54,472 nt of DNA from a bacterium. GTDB taxonomy: Bacteria > Bacillota > Clostridia > Lachnospirales > Lachnospiraceae. The stretch lies in NCBI GenBank assembly GCA_030524675.1, contig JAUNGE010000021.1, forward strand, positions 1 to 54,472, written 5' to 3'. Made by a program: the position numbers and the translations under genes. Positions within the stretch are counted from its first letter, which is position 1. The number at the start of each line of letters is the position of its first letter. A model generated the notes under the pieces. The model saw only the letters and a list, made by a program, of their open reading frames with translations. It was not told where the DNA came from and made no database searches. Of this stretch, positions 40,854 through 47,850 are shown one piece after another.

Positions 40854-42492
40854 CGGTATTACCTTTTTCCCACAAAACTTTCCTTACCTGCCTGCCGTCA
40901 ATATAAATCGGAAAATTGAACTCTATTGACTTCAACGGCATTTCCGATTCCCCATTCGGGTATATCTGGATTTCCTTGATAAGGTAAGTAATAAGGCTTT
41001 TCTTTTCCTCGTCACTCATTATAGCATATAGCTTACCAAAATTCTGCATGATTCTATAAACATTTTCAAGAGTAATGGCTTCCATTTCAATAGAGCTTCT
41101 TCGCAATTTTGCATCTTCAATGCGTTCTTCCAATTCTACCATTGTATCGTACAGAGCATCGAGCCTTAATGTCATATCGTGAATTTTTCTCTCACGGAAA
41201 CGAGCATCAACAGGAAGATTATCAATCTCATTTTCCAAACGAGCTTTATTCAAATCCACTTCTTTCAGCTTGCTTTCATAATTTGCAAGTTCCTTGTCTA
41301 CAGTGCTTGTGTCCGTCTGAACACCAATTCTTTTCTCTATCTCTCTGGCAAAATATTCATCGCTTACCAACTCCTTTACCGCTTCAATGACAAGCGGCTC
41401 AATATCCGTTTTTCTTAAAGATGCTTTATAATCACAATAATGTCCTCGTTCCTGCCTATTCCTGCCACATATATAATAGTAGACCTCCTTATATGTGCCA
41501 TCCTTGTTTGTCCATGCGTGTTTGTTGGTATACATTGAACTGCCACAGAGAGGACACTTTAAAACTCCAGTTAAAAGATGTGACCTGTCTTTACCAATCT
41601 TTGACGGCTGCTTAATTCCTGTTGCCGTCCGCTTTGCGTGAACTTTCTGCCAGAGTTCCTCGCTGACAATTCCCTCATGCTGCCCGTCCTCTAAAATATA
41701 GTCGTCTGTATGAACCTGCTTGTATTCGTTTTTTGTACCTTTGACCTTTTCCCGTGTCCGCCTGCCATAAGCAATCTTACCGCAGTAAACAGGGTTATCC
41801 AATATCTGCCGTATTAGATGACTGCTCCATGTTTCTAACTTCCCATTCTGACGAGGTATTTTTTTAATCCCTTGCAGGTTTAGATACTTCGCAACTCCGC
41901 CCAGACCTATATCGGAATTTCCGAACTTATCAAATATAATTCGGATTGCTTCCGCTTCGGTTTCTTCTATTAGAAGTTTATTGTCTTTCAGATAATATCC
42001 ATACGGGGCAAAGCCGCCATTCCAACCGCCCTGTCTTGCTTTTTCCCTGCGCCCATTCATGGTCTGCTCAATGATGTTTTCCCTCTCAATTTCCGCAACC
42101 GCAGAGAGAACGGATATTAAAAGCTTCCCGCTTGTCTGGGATGAGTCTATGCCTTCCTCAATACAGATAAGATTTATCCCATAGGACTGCACAAACTCTA
42201 AAGAATTTAGAATATCGGCTGCGTTTCTGCCAAAACGGGACAGTTTATAAACCAGAATATAATCTATCTCCAATCCGTTTTTTATGTCGGAAAGCATCTT
42301 CTTAAAGGCAGGTCGCCCCTCGATTGATTTGCCTGACTTTCCTGCATCCTCATAAATGCCAACAACCTCCATTTCCTCACGGTCTGCAAACCGCTTCAAA
42401 CTGTTTTTCTGTCCTTCAAGACTGTATCCGTCAACCTGCATCTCGGTACTTACTCTGGGATACAGGACACATTTTTTTCCTTCTCTGTTCAT
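40756..42492 (-). CDS. Large serine recombinase of the ICE (C-terminus fused to host sequence)
   Basis: 578 residues. N-terminal resolvase domain with the catalytic Ser15 in LYPRVSTEMQVDGYS, then the recombinase domain (GNSDIGLGGVAKYLN, NPVYCGKIAYG), a zinc-ribbon (CPLCGSSMYTNK...YYICGRNRQERGHYC) and a coiled-coil (about 405-475). GGAGG precedes the ATG. The reading frame matches relatives to KGNTVET; relatives, as I recall, end VETVVL and a few more residues, while here the last ~31 residues (GRLLYPDRDRH...) are translated from host DNA. The recombinase gene therefore reaches the end of the element and its stop codon was donated by the target. It catalyses integration and excision. Confidence 0.88.
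   Translation of the reverse strand: MNREGKKCVLYPRVSTEMQVDGYSLEGQKNSLKRFADREEMEVVGIYEDAGKSGKSIEGRPAFKKMLSDIKNGLEIDYILVYKLSRFGRNAADILNSLEFVQSYGINLICIEEGIDSSQTSGKLLISVLSAVAEIERENIIEQTMNGRREKARQGGWNGGFAPYGYYLKDNKLLIEETEAEAIRIIFDKFGNSDIGLGGVAKYLNLQGIKKIPRQNGKLETWSSHLIRQILDNPVYCGKIAYGRRTREKVKGTKNEYKQVHTDDYILEDGQHEGIVSEELWQKVHAKRTATGIKQPSKIGKDRSHLLTGVLKCPLCGSSMYTNKHAWTNKDGTYKEVYYYICGRNRQERGHYCDYKASLRKTDIEPLVIEAVKELVSDEYFAREIEKRIGVQTDTSTVDKELANYESKLKEVDLNKARLENEIDNLPVDARFRERKIHDMTLRLDALYDTMVELEERIEDAKLRRSSIEMEAITLENVYRIMQNFGKLYAIMSDEEKKSLITYLIKEIQIYPNGESEMPLKSIEFNFPIYIDGRQVRKVLWEKGNTVETGRLLYPDRDRHGFRQRAGRGRSLHPADYQ
40844..40854. other. Probable ICE attachment-site junction
   Basis: The element/host boundary falls at CCTGTTTCAAC (minus strand GTTGAAACAGG). 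To the right lies the recombinase gene; to the left is the interrupted surface-protein gene. Large serine recombinases use a two-base core, and GA is present here, but the exact crossover cannot be set without the other end. Confidence 0.55.
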
Positions 42493-42532
42493 TCTACCAC
42501 CTCCGATAATTGGGGAAAATGTGATATGTACG

Positions 42533-42552
42533 GTTGCGTAAACCTACGCAAC
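42533..42552. repeat. Small palindrome between recombinase and ORF
   Basis: GTTGCGTA and TACGCAAC arms with a short spacer, overlapping the stop codon of the 50-residue ORF. Could be a recombinase accessory site or a weak stem. Confidence 0.45.
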
Positions 42553-42696
42553 ACAATCCAATTCCTGCAAAACAAATCTTCCGTATTTTTCAACTATCTG
42601 CACCATAGCCTTAATAAAGACATCAAAATTTTCCGCTTCGCTATCTACATTTTCGTGCTGCTGTTCTGCATTTATGGACGCTTTAACATTTTCCAT
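42544..42696 (-). CDS. Small ICE protein, unknown
   Basis: A 50-residue acidic protein (MENVKASINAEQQHENVDSEAEN, then FDVFIKAMVQIVEKYGRFVLQELDCVA). GGAGGT seven bases before the ATG at 42696 supports this start; the longer open frame to 42852 overlaps mazF on the same strand. It lies between mazF and the recombinase gene, where small recombination accessory proteins are common, but I see no family match. Confidence 0.5.
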   Translation of the reverse strand: MENVKASINAEQQHENVDSEAENFDVFIKAMVQIVEKYGRFVLQELDCVA

Positions 42697-42787
42697 CTGA
42701 CTACCTCCGCAAAACAAAGCGGCTGTATGCTCTTGATTATAGATATACAGCCGCCATTTGACCAATGTGCAAATCTCTCCTTTTTCA

Positions 42788-43165
42788 CTAATTTGCACAT
42801 TTTCTGTCGGGTCTGTTATTGAGTGAAATACTAATGGCAAGAGCTTTATCAACTCTTGCCATTATGTTATCGGGTATCATTCCCATATACTGTTTTAACC
42901 GCTGTTTATCAATCGTCCGTATCTGCTCAAGCAGAATAATGGAATCTTTGTCGAGTTTATCAAAATCTTGTACCTCGGTATGTGTTGGAAGTTTTGCTTT
43001 CGTGTGTGTACGGCTTGTTATAGGAGCAATGATAACTGTCGGGCTTTGCCTGTTTCCTGTATTATTTGAAATAATAAGAACAGGTCTTGTGCCGCCCTGC
43101 TCCGAGCCGATAACAGGATTAAGTTCTGCGTAAAAAATATCTCCACGCTTAATTATTCTTTCCAT
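42788..43165 (-). CDS. mazF: MazF/PemK-family mRNA interferase
   Basis: A 125-residue toxin with the PemK/MazF fold: [29 protein letters not shown], then [12 protein letters not shown] and [13 protein letters not shown]. The Arg in the first block and Thr in the second match the usual catalytic pair. Such enzymes cleave single-stranded RNA. No gene resembling MazE lies next to it, so it may be a solitary regulator-type MazF or have an unlinked antitoxin. A perfect eight-base hairpin (TAGGCAGG/CCTGCCTA, 43190-43210) lies in its leader 25 bases upstream. Confidence 0.87.
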   Translation of the reverse strand: MERIIKRGDIFYAELNPVIGSEQGGTRPVLIISNNTGNRQSPTVIIAPITSRTHTKAKLPTHTEVQDFDKLDKDSIILLEQIRTIDKQRLKQYMGMIPDNIMARVDKALAISISLNNRPDRKCAN

Positions 43166-43189
43166 TGTGTTTGACCTCCCATCTGGAAT

Positions 43190-43210
43190 TAGGCAGGTAC
43201 ATCCTGCCTA
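43190..43210 (-). promoter_or_regulatory. Hairpin in the mazF leader
   Basis: Perfect eight-base arms TAGGCAGG and CCTGCCTA with a five-base loop, just before the mazF ribosome site on the minus strand. Possibly controls translation or mRNA stability. Confidence 0.5.
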
Positions 43211-43211
43211 T

Positions 43212-43687
43212 GTAACAGCCAGACACAAGGAAGTAATTAAGGTTGGGAGAGCATAAACAATTCTCTGTTTCCATAGACCGCCCTGCATCTGGCATTATGA
43301 TAAAAGCATTTCAATTTGTCCTCGACGCCCCGAAATGCTATGGGAAGTCGCCAAACGGTCAGCAGCGAACTGACACCACAGGAGTTCCACCTCAACTGTC
43401 GTTCTGACAGAGCCGCCCTCATTGCCTGTGACGGGTTGGATACCGTTCGGACTGTGACTGGACGGGAGTACCATTATTCTCTTTGTGGGTTATGGCGAAA
43501 TCGGGAGCTGCCCGATATTTTGAGTCGGTAAAGACTGGCTCACCACCTTTCATCGCTCGCTGCCATTTGGCAGGTCATGGCGTACCGCTGCACACGCTTA
43601 TGCTCATCACAATCACAAAGAGGAAGTATTTGGCGAATGAGTATTCGGTTGTCAAGGAACAGTCCCGTTTTCGCCACACAAGGAAAA
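43212..43687. other. Long ICE intergenic stretch without a convincing gene
   Basis: About 475 bases between mazF and the terminator of the sigma-like gene. Open frames of 60-100 codons exist on both strands, but they overlap each other, have no ribosome sites, and their sequences look like random translation. GC content is not reduced, which is unusual for plain spacer in this genome and suggests a conserved non-coding role (regulatory RNA, transfer origin or recombination site). Confidence 0.45.
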
Positions 43688-43718
43688 CTGGGTGGGAGGA
43701 TTTTGTCCTCTCACCCAG
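43688..43718 (-). terminator. Terminator of the sigma-like gene
   Basis: CTGGGTGGGAGGA pairs with TCCTCTCACCCAG (one mismatch); on the minus strand TTTTCC follows. Confidence 0.7.
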
Positions 43719-43747
43719 TAGCCGATGGGAAACCGTCAAATTCCCCT

Positions 43748-44176
43748 CTACCTCAAAAATTTTTTCATTTTTTCTTTGAGCCTGTCCATTCGCCTATATA
43801 CAGACTTCTCCGTTACGCCGAGCCGCAAAGCAATCTCACGATAGCTATAACCTTGTATCTTCAGCAGCACAACTTGTAGGGTAAGCCTGTCCACTTCAAT
43901 TAAAATTTCATAAAGATGGTCGTTTTCAATGCTGTCCAGAAAATCATCAACCGTCTTTACCTCGGATTGTGGGTCACTCTCGGCAACTTCTTCCAGATAT
44001 GTACCTGCTTCCTGCAACTTCTCATAGTACCGTCTGTCAGAATTAAATATTGCCCAATCGTGAATACGGAGCTGTTCTATGGTATCCTCGCTGACACCTA
44101 AACTTCGCAATTTCTTTTCCTCGGCTTCTTTCCAGAGCTGCCATTTTCTTTCTTCTTTGGCTTTGTTGTAAGCCAT
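43748..44176 (-). CDS. Sigma-70-region-4-like factor of the ICE
   Basis: 142 residues. The C-terminal ~60 residues form a sigma region 4-type HTH: VVLLKIQGYSYREIALRLGVTEKSVYRRMDRLKEKMKKFL. The N-terminal half is a charged helical region without sigma regions 1-3. GGAGG sits eight bases before the ATG. Proteins of this kind lie in many Tn916/Tn1549-like elements and are thought to activate transfer functions. An AGAGATTT half-site shared with the XRE gene's upstream region occurs 170 bases upstream, which hints at joint control. Confidence 0.75.
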   Translation of the reverse strand: MAYNKAKEERKWQLWKEAEEKKLRSLGVSEDTIEQLRIHDWAIFNSDRRYYEKLQEAGTYLEEVAESDPQSEVKTVDDFLDSIENDHLYEILIEVDRLTLQVVLLKIQGYSYREIALRLGVTEKSVYRRMDRLKEKMKKFLR

Positions 44177-44347
44177 ATTTATTTCCTCCAGTCAATCTGA
44201 ATTTTTTGAAAGTCCAGATTGGTCGGGGGAGAACGGCAGCCTACGCCGCAAATCTGCCTTTTACAGAGTTCTGCAAAAAACGACAAAAGAAAAACCGCAA
44301 AGGCTGTCAAGCCAATGCGGATATAAGCATAATCACTTCTAATTTGT

Positions 44348-44430
44348 AGAGATTTGGCATCTACTTTAAGAGTATAAGAGTACCACGCACAAACAAGGAT
44401 TTTTTTAACAGGTTATCCTCGCTTGTTCGT
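44348..44430. promoter_or_regulatory. Half-site, TATAAGAGTA motif and hairpin upstream of the sigma-like gene
   Basis: AGAGATTT (44348-44355) and TATAAGAGTA (44373-44382) both recur upstream of the XRE gene (47378-47385 and 47421-47430). A long imperfect palindrome (CACGCACAAACAAGGAT/ATCCTCGCTTGTTCGTG, about 44384-44432) follows. Candidate operator cluster for the element's regulator. Confidence 0.5.
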
Positions 44431-44501
44431 GATATTATGTAGATAACTGCCGCTTCTGATAAACAGCGGCGTGTCAAATTTAGACCAACACATATAAAAA
44501 T

Positions 44502-44529
44502 CCCTCCAAACTCAAACAGGTTTGGAGGG
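44502..44529 (-). terminator. Intrinsic terminator
   Basis: CCCTCCAAAC/GTTTGGAGGG with an eight-base loop; ATTTTTATA follows on the minus strand. Confidence 0.7.
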
Positions 44530-44555
44530 TTAAGCTATTTTCATTTGGGCACGAA

Positions 44556-44601
44556 GATACAGCCCACCAAAACGCTGTTTTTTTTATTTGGTGGGCGTAT
44601 C
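44556..44601. repeat. Strong ICE palindrome
   Basis: GATAC-A-GCCCACCAAA pairs with TTTGGTGGGC-GTATC around a 15-base T-rich loop. No U-tract follows, so not a simple terminator. One of four hairpins within 44380-44665. Confidence 0.6.
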
Positions 44602-44623
44602 CTACCTATGGAATATAAAATAA

Positions 44624-44665
44624 AGAGCCGATAAACCTGTGATTGCTCACTTGTTTATCGGCTCT
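44624..44665 (-). terminator. Terminator of the tetR-MATE-DUF4180-KTR operon
   Basis: Perfect 13-base arms AGAGCCGATAAAC/GTTTATCGGCTCT followed by TTATTTTAT on the minus strand. The 5' arm overlaps the last codons of the KTR gene. Confidence 0.78.
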
Positions 44666-44849
44666 GCGGCTTAGCGTCTGGCTCTGTAATAACAATTATT
44701 TGTAAATTTTTTACATCAATTAGATTTTCATGTTTACATTTGGGACAGAATAAAGGAAAATTTTTTAGTATTGTATCCTTTCTCATCTTATCCCGTGTTT
44801 TACTTCCACAAACAGGGCATCGTATCCATTCGGCTGTGTTTGTATCCAT
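44655..44849 (-). CDS. Cysteine-rich KTR-domain protein
   Basis: 64 residues with a zinc-ribbon arrangement: WIRCPVCGSKTRDKMRKDT then FCPKCKHENLID, giving two CPxC knuckles and the eponymous KTR. Small proteins of this family accompany conjugative elements in gut Firmicutes; their role is unknown, likely nucleic-acid or protein binding through zinc. GGAGGT precedes the ATG. It is the last gene of the cargo operon. Confidence 0.85.
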   Translation of the reverse strand: MDTNTAEWIRCPVCGSKTRDKMRKDTILKNFPLFCPKCKHENLIDVKNLQIIVITEPDAKPQSR

Positions 44850-44866
44850 ACACTACCTCCTGCAAA

Positions 44867-45265
44867 TCAGCGTTCATAGCTGTTTCTTTTTTTATTCTTG
44901 GCATATCCAGAGAGCTTGTCAACAGCAAGGGAAGCGGTAGGCTGAAAGTAAATATCTTTTCCTTTATTACTCTCATACATAAAATCCTTTAAAGGCTTAC
45001 TTGTATATTTTGAAAAATCTCCGTATATGGCAAACCTCACACCATAGTTGATGAATTTCTGCAATATTTCTCCTGCCAGACAAGTACTCAATACAAAGAA
45101 ATCATTTATGATAGCACCCTTATTTACAGCAATATTTGTGCAGCCCGTCTCGTATTTTATGGACATAATCAAGTCCAACGCCGACTGAACATCTGTAATC
45201 AGCAGTTCATCACTGCTCACAACTGCAACCTCGGTATTATTTTTCTTTATAACTTCTGTTTTCAT
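44867..45265 (-). CDS. DUF4180-family protein
   Basis: 132 residues resembling DUF4180: VISxDELLITDVQSALDLIMSIKYETGCTNIAVNKGAI, FFVLSTCLAGEILQKFINYGVRFAIYGDFSKYTSKPLKDFMYESNKG. The fold resembles STAS-like or related small alpha/beta domains. Function unknown. The ATG overlaps the MATE stop by four bases, so it is coupled to the transporter and may modulate it. Confidence 0.8.
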   Translation of the reverse strand: MKTEVIKKNNTEVAVVSSDELLITDVQSALDLIMSIKYETGCTNIAVNKGAIINDFFVLSTCLAGEILQKFINYGVRFAIYGDFSKYTSKPLKDFMYESNKGKDIYFQPTASLAVDKLSGYAKNKKRNSYER

Positions 45266-46635
45266 TTTATACCTCCATCAATTTTAACAACAGCTTTCGA
45301 TTGCCACTTATTCCCCTTATATCTCAGAACCACAATAGCACTTGCTACACACCATCCCAAGCAAGAAGCAATAGCAATCGAAAGAAGTCCTAATTTTCCT
45401 ATCAGCAATACAGTTACAAGCAATTTCGTGAGTATGGATGCCAGTGAATGAATCCCTGCAATCAGTGTATCTCCAACACCAGAAAGCACACCGCCCAATC
45501 CGTATATCAAGGCATTTATCGGGTAAAACCATAGACAGACATGAAAATAGCTATAACCGCTTAATATCATTTCTTCGTTATTGCCGATGATTAGCCCCAA
45601 TATTCCTTTTCCCCAAAACAGCAGAATCACGGAAAGCAGAGCTGTGATAGCGACTGCAAGCATTATGCCAAACCGTGTGCCTTGCTTCATACGGTCTTTT
45701 TCATTTGCTCCGATATTTTGTCCTGCAAATATGCTCAGAGCATTGCCGAGTGCTTGAACAGGCAGCAAAATAAATGCTTCAATTCGGCTTGCTGCTGTCA
45801 TTCCACCAATGCTTGCATTTCCTAATTGATTGATAAAACCTTGCACAATCAGCATACCGAGAAAAACTGCCAGTTGCTGTATAATAATTGGCGTACAGAT
45901 TTTTAAGGAAAGTCCTAATAATTTTCTGTCGAAAACAATCTCGCTTCGCTTTGGAATTACCATTGGAAATTTCTTTCGGAGTTGTAGCAACAGGTATATG
46001 CCAGAGATTGCCTGTGCAATAATTGTTGAAGCTGCAATTCCAATGACGCCCCCGCCATTTATAACAAAGACGATATTAAGCACTAAGTTGATAATGGACG
46101 ATACGACCAACGCATATAACGGCATTTTTGTTTCGCCAAAACTTCTCATAACTGCACCGAGCATATTATACAGCATTGAAAACGGAATGCCTAAAAATAC
46201 CATTCTTAAATATGCCGTAGCAAGCTCTAAAAGTTCGGCGGGGGTCTGTGTAACCTGTAACAGTGGTTTTGCAAAAATTGCTCCGATAAATGCCATCGCC
46301 AATCCCAAAACCAACAAAAATATAGACATCGTGGAAATTAAACTTTTAATCTGCCCGAATTGCTTTGCTCCAAAAAATTGGGCAAGAAGTATCGTGATAC
46401 CAATAGCCAAACCCAAAATAACGGAAACAAACAATAGATAAATCGGAACAGATACACCGATTGCAGACAACGCATCTTCATTTACCAAACGTCCCGCAAC
46501 AACTGCATCAATAACATTATAAAGTTGTTGTAATAAAGTTCCTAAAAAAATTGGAATAGAAAACAGCACTAACTGTTTCTTTATGCTCCCAGAAGTCAGC
46601 ACCGTAGACTGCCCTCTGTTTTCTGCCTTTTGCAT
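45262..46635 (-). CDS. MATE-family efflux transporter (ICE cargo)
   Basis: A 457-residue twelve-helix exporter: SIPIFLGTLLQQLYNVIDAVVAGRLV near residue 30, PVYLLFVS-type helices, GALxRSFGETKMPLYALVVSSIINLVLNIVFV near 165 and a second half with LGNASIGGMTAASRIEAFILLPVQALGNALSIFAGQNIGA. Distinct in sequence from the chromosomal MATE at 25959. The TetR gene 17 bases upstream indicates inducible control; substrates may be drugs, dyes or bile compounds. Confidence 0.9.
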   Translation of the reverse strand: MQKAENRGQSTVLTSGSIKKQLVLFSIPIFLGTLLQQLYNVIDAVVAGRLVNEDALSAIGVSVPIYLLFVSVILGLAIGITILLAQFFGAKQFGQIKSLISTMSIFLLVLGLAMAFIGAIFAKPLLQVTQTPAELLELATAYLRMVFLGIPFSMLYNMLGAVMRSFGETKMPLYALVVSSIINLVLNIVFVINGGGVIGIAASTIIAQAISGIYLLLQLRKKFPMVIPKRSEIVFDRKLLGLSLKICTPIIIQQLAVFLGMLIVQGFINQLGNASIGGMTAASRIEAFILLPVQALGNALSIFAGQNIGANEKDRMKQGTRFGIMLAVAITALLSVILLFWGKGILGLIIGNNEEMILSGYSYFHVCLWFYPINALIYGLGGVLSGVGDTLIAGIHSLASILTKLLVTVLLIGKLGLLSIAIASCLGWCVASAIVVLRYKGNKWQSKAVVKIDGGIK

Positions 46636-46652
46636 TTCTTTTCTACCTCCTG

Positions 46653-47231
46653 TTATTCATATATACTTTCAATCAAATGGTCAACCATAAAATCAAAGGT
46701 TTCCATGTGATTGTAAGGAAGAATATCCTTGTTTTTAACATTCATAATTAAAGAATAAATAACTGACATCGCCAAATCCGCATCAGCCTTAAATTTCAAA
46801 TATGGTTGGCTTAAAAAAAGCTGTTGGCTCATTTTATTGGATTCCTCGATTTTTTTTGCCTGTTCCTCTGACAACTTATTCATCAAAATTGTGAAATCCG
46901 TGCTGTCTGAATCGTACAAAAAATTATTTCTATCATATTCCCGATAAATGAGTTTTAAGGCTTCTGCAACACCGTACTTGTCTTTGTGTTTTTCAATTAT
47001 CTTAGATGCGGCATTGCAGATTTGTTCTTGCACGGAACACAGTACCTCACAAAAGAGAGCCTCTTTTGATTCAAAAAAAAGATAAAATGCTCCCTTTGAG
47101 ATGCCTACCTGCTTACAAAGGTCATCGACACTCGTTTTCTTATAGCCGTACTGTGTCCAACTCTGCTTACAGATTTCCTGCAAACTTTTTTTAATGTTAT
47201 CTTTTTCTCGTTCCGTAAAACTTCTTGCCAT
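46653..47231 (-). CDS. TetR-family regulator
   Basis: 192 residues. The HTH lies at about residues 27-47 (KKTSVDDLCKQVGISKGAFYLFFESKEALF). The C-terminal ligand domain is variable. AGGAGAGG is six bases before the ATG at 47231; the frame extends nine codons further without support. It likely represses the tetR-MATE-DUF4180-KTR operon from a promoter at 47280-47308. Confidence 0.9.
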   Translation of the reverse strand: MARSFTEREKDNIKKSLQEICKQSWTQYGYKKTSVDDLCKQVGISKGAFYLFFESKEALFCEVLCSVQEQICNAASKIIEKHKDKYGVAEALKLIYREYDRNNFLYDSDSTDFTILMNKLSEEQAKKIEESNKMSQQLFLSQPYLKFKADADLAMSVIYSLIMNVKNKDILPYNHMETFDFMVDHLIESIYE

Positions 47232-47279
47232 ATAATCCTCTCCTTTTTTATGACTCAAAATACTGTTTCGGTCATAGAT

Positions 47280-47308
47280 ATAATATACGAAGCATCAATA
47301 AATGTCAA
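47280..47308 (-). promoter_or_regulatory. Promoter of the tetR cargo operon
   Basis: Minus-strand TTGACA (47303-47308), 17 bases, TATTAT (47280-47285). Confidence 0.75.
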
Positions 47309-47340
47309 GTGGTTTGCTTAAAAAATCTAAATGTGACTTT

Positions 47341-47385
47341 AAATCTCTCCGTATAAGAGATTTTATCTCCTAAATCAAGAGATTT
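47341..47385. promoter_or_regulatory. Operator half-site cluster for the XRE regulator
   Basis: AAATCTCT (47341-47348) and AGAGATTT (47356-47363) form a dyad with a seven-base spacer; a third AGAGATTT occurs at 47378-47385. They lie between the divergent tetR promoter and the XRE gene. The same half-site stands upstream of the sigma-like gene. Confidence 0.65.
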
Positions 47386-47459
47386 CACATCGTTTAATCA
47401 GAAGCCACATCTCTGTAAAATATAAGAGTAACATTTTCAGAAAATAGGTGGTGAGCTAA

Positions 47460-47822
47460 TTGGACGAAAGGAACAATGATTTTGACTTCGATTTTACTCC
47501 GATAGGACAGGCAATCAAAAAAGCCCGTGAAACCAAAGGGATGACAAGGGAGCAGCTATCTGGGATTATCGGCTACGCCCCCAGACACATTCAATCTATT
47601 GAAAATGAGGGGCAGTATCCAAGTATTGAGCTGTTTATCCAACTCGTTACAATGTTTGATGTGTCGGTTGACGAGTACATATTCCCAAACAAGGAAATCA
47701 AAAAAAGTTCTGTCCGCAGACGCTTAGACGCACAGCTCAACAGATTAGACGATAAAGAGCTTTCCGTCATAGAAGCAACGGTAAACGGACTATGTAAGGC
47801 AAAAGAGGAAACAGAGGAATAA
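47460..47822 (+). CDS. XRE-family HTH regulator of the ICE
   Basis: 120 residues. An XRE-type HTH spans about residues 15-70 (IGQAIKKARETKGMTREQLSGIIGYAPRHIQSIENEGQYPS), followed by a helical tail (RRRLDAQLNRLDDKELSVIEATVNGLCKAKEE). The start is TTG at 47460 after AGGTGGTGAG, and the N-terminus MDERNNDFDFDFTP fits relatives in Tn1549-like elements. It is the only gene of the ICE part on the plus strand. It probably binds the half-sites at 47341-47385 and upstream of the sigma-like gene to control transfer. Confidence 0.85.
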   Translation: MDERNNDFDFDFTPIGQAIKKARETKGMTREQLSGIIGYAPRHIQSIENEGQYPSIELFIQLVTMFDVSVDEYIFPNKEIKKSSVRRRLDAQLNRLDDKELSVIEATVNGLCKAKEETEE

Positions 47823-47836
47823 GGCCCTCTGTTTTT
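47811..47836 (+). terminator. Terminator of the XRE gene
   Basis: ACAGAGG/CCTCTGT stem overlapping the stop codon region, followed by TTTTTCTTT. Confidence 0.7.
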
Positions 47837-47850
47837 CTTTCGCCCCTTTT

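Noticed and set aside
42697-42852. Upstream extension of the 50-residue ICE ORF
   Set aside because: It overlaps mazF on the same strand, and GGAGGT supports the internal ATG at 42696.
43316-43879. Overlapping plus-strand frames in the ICE gap
   Set aside because: They have no ribosome sites, overlap each other and end in the sigma-like gene; I treat the region as non-coding.
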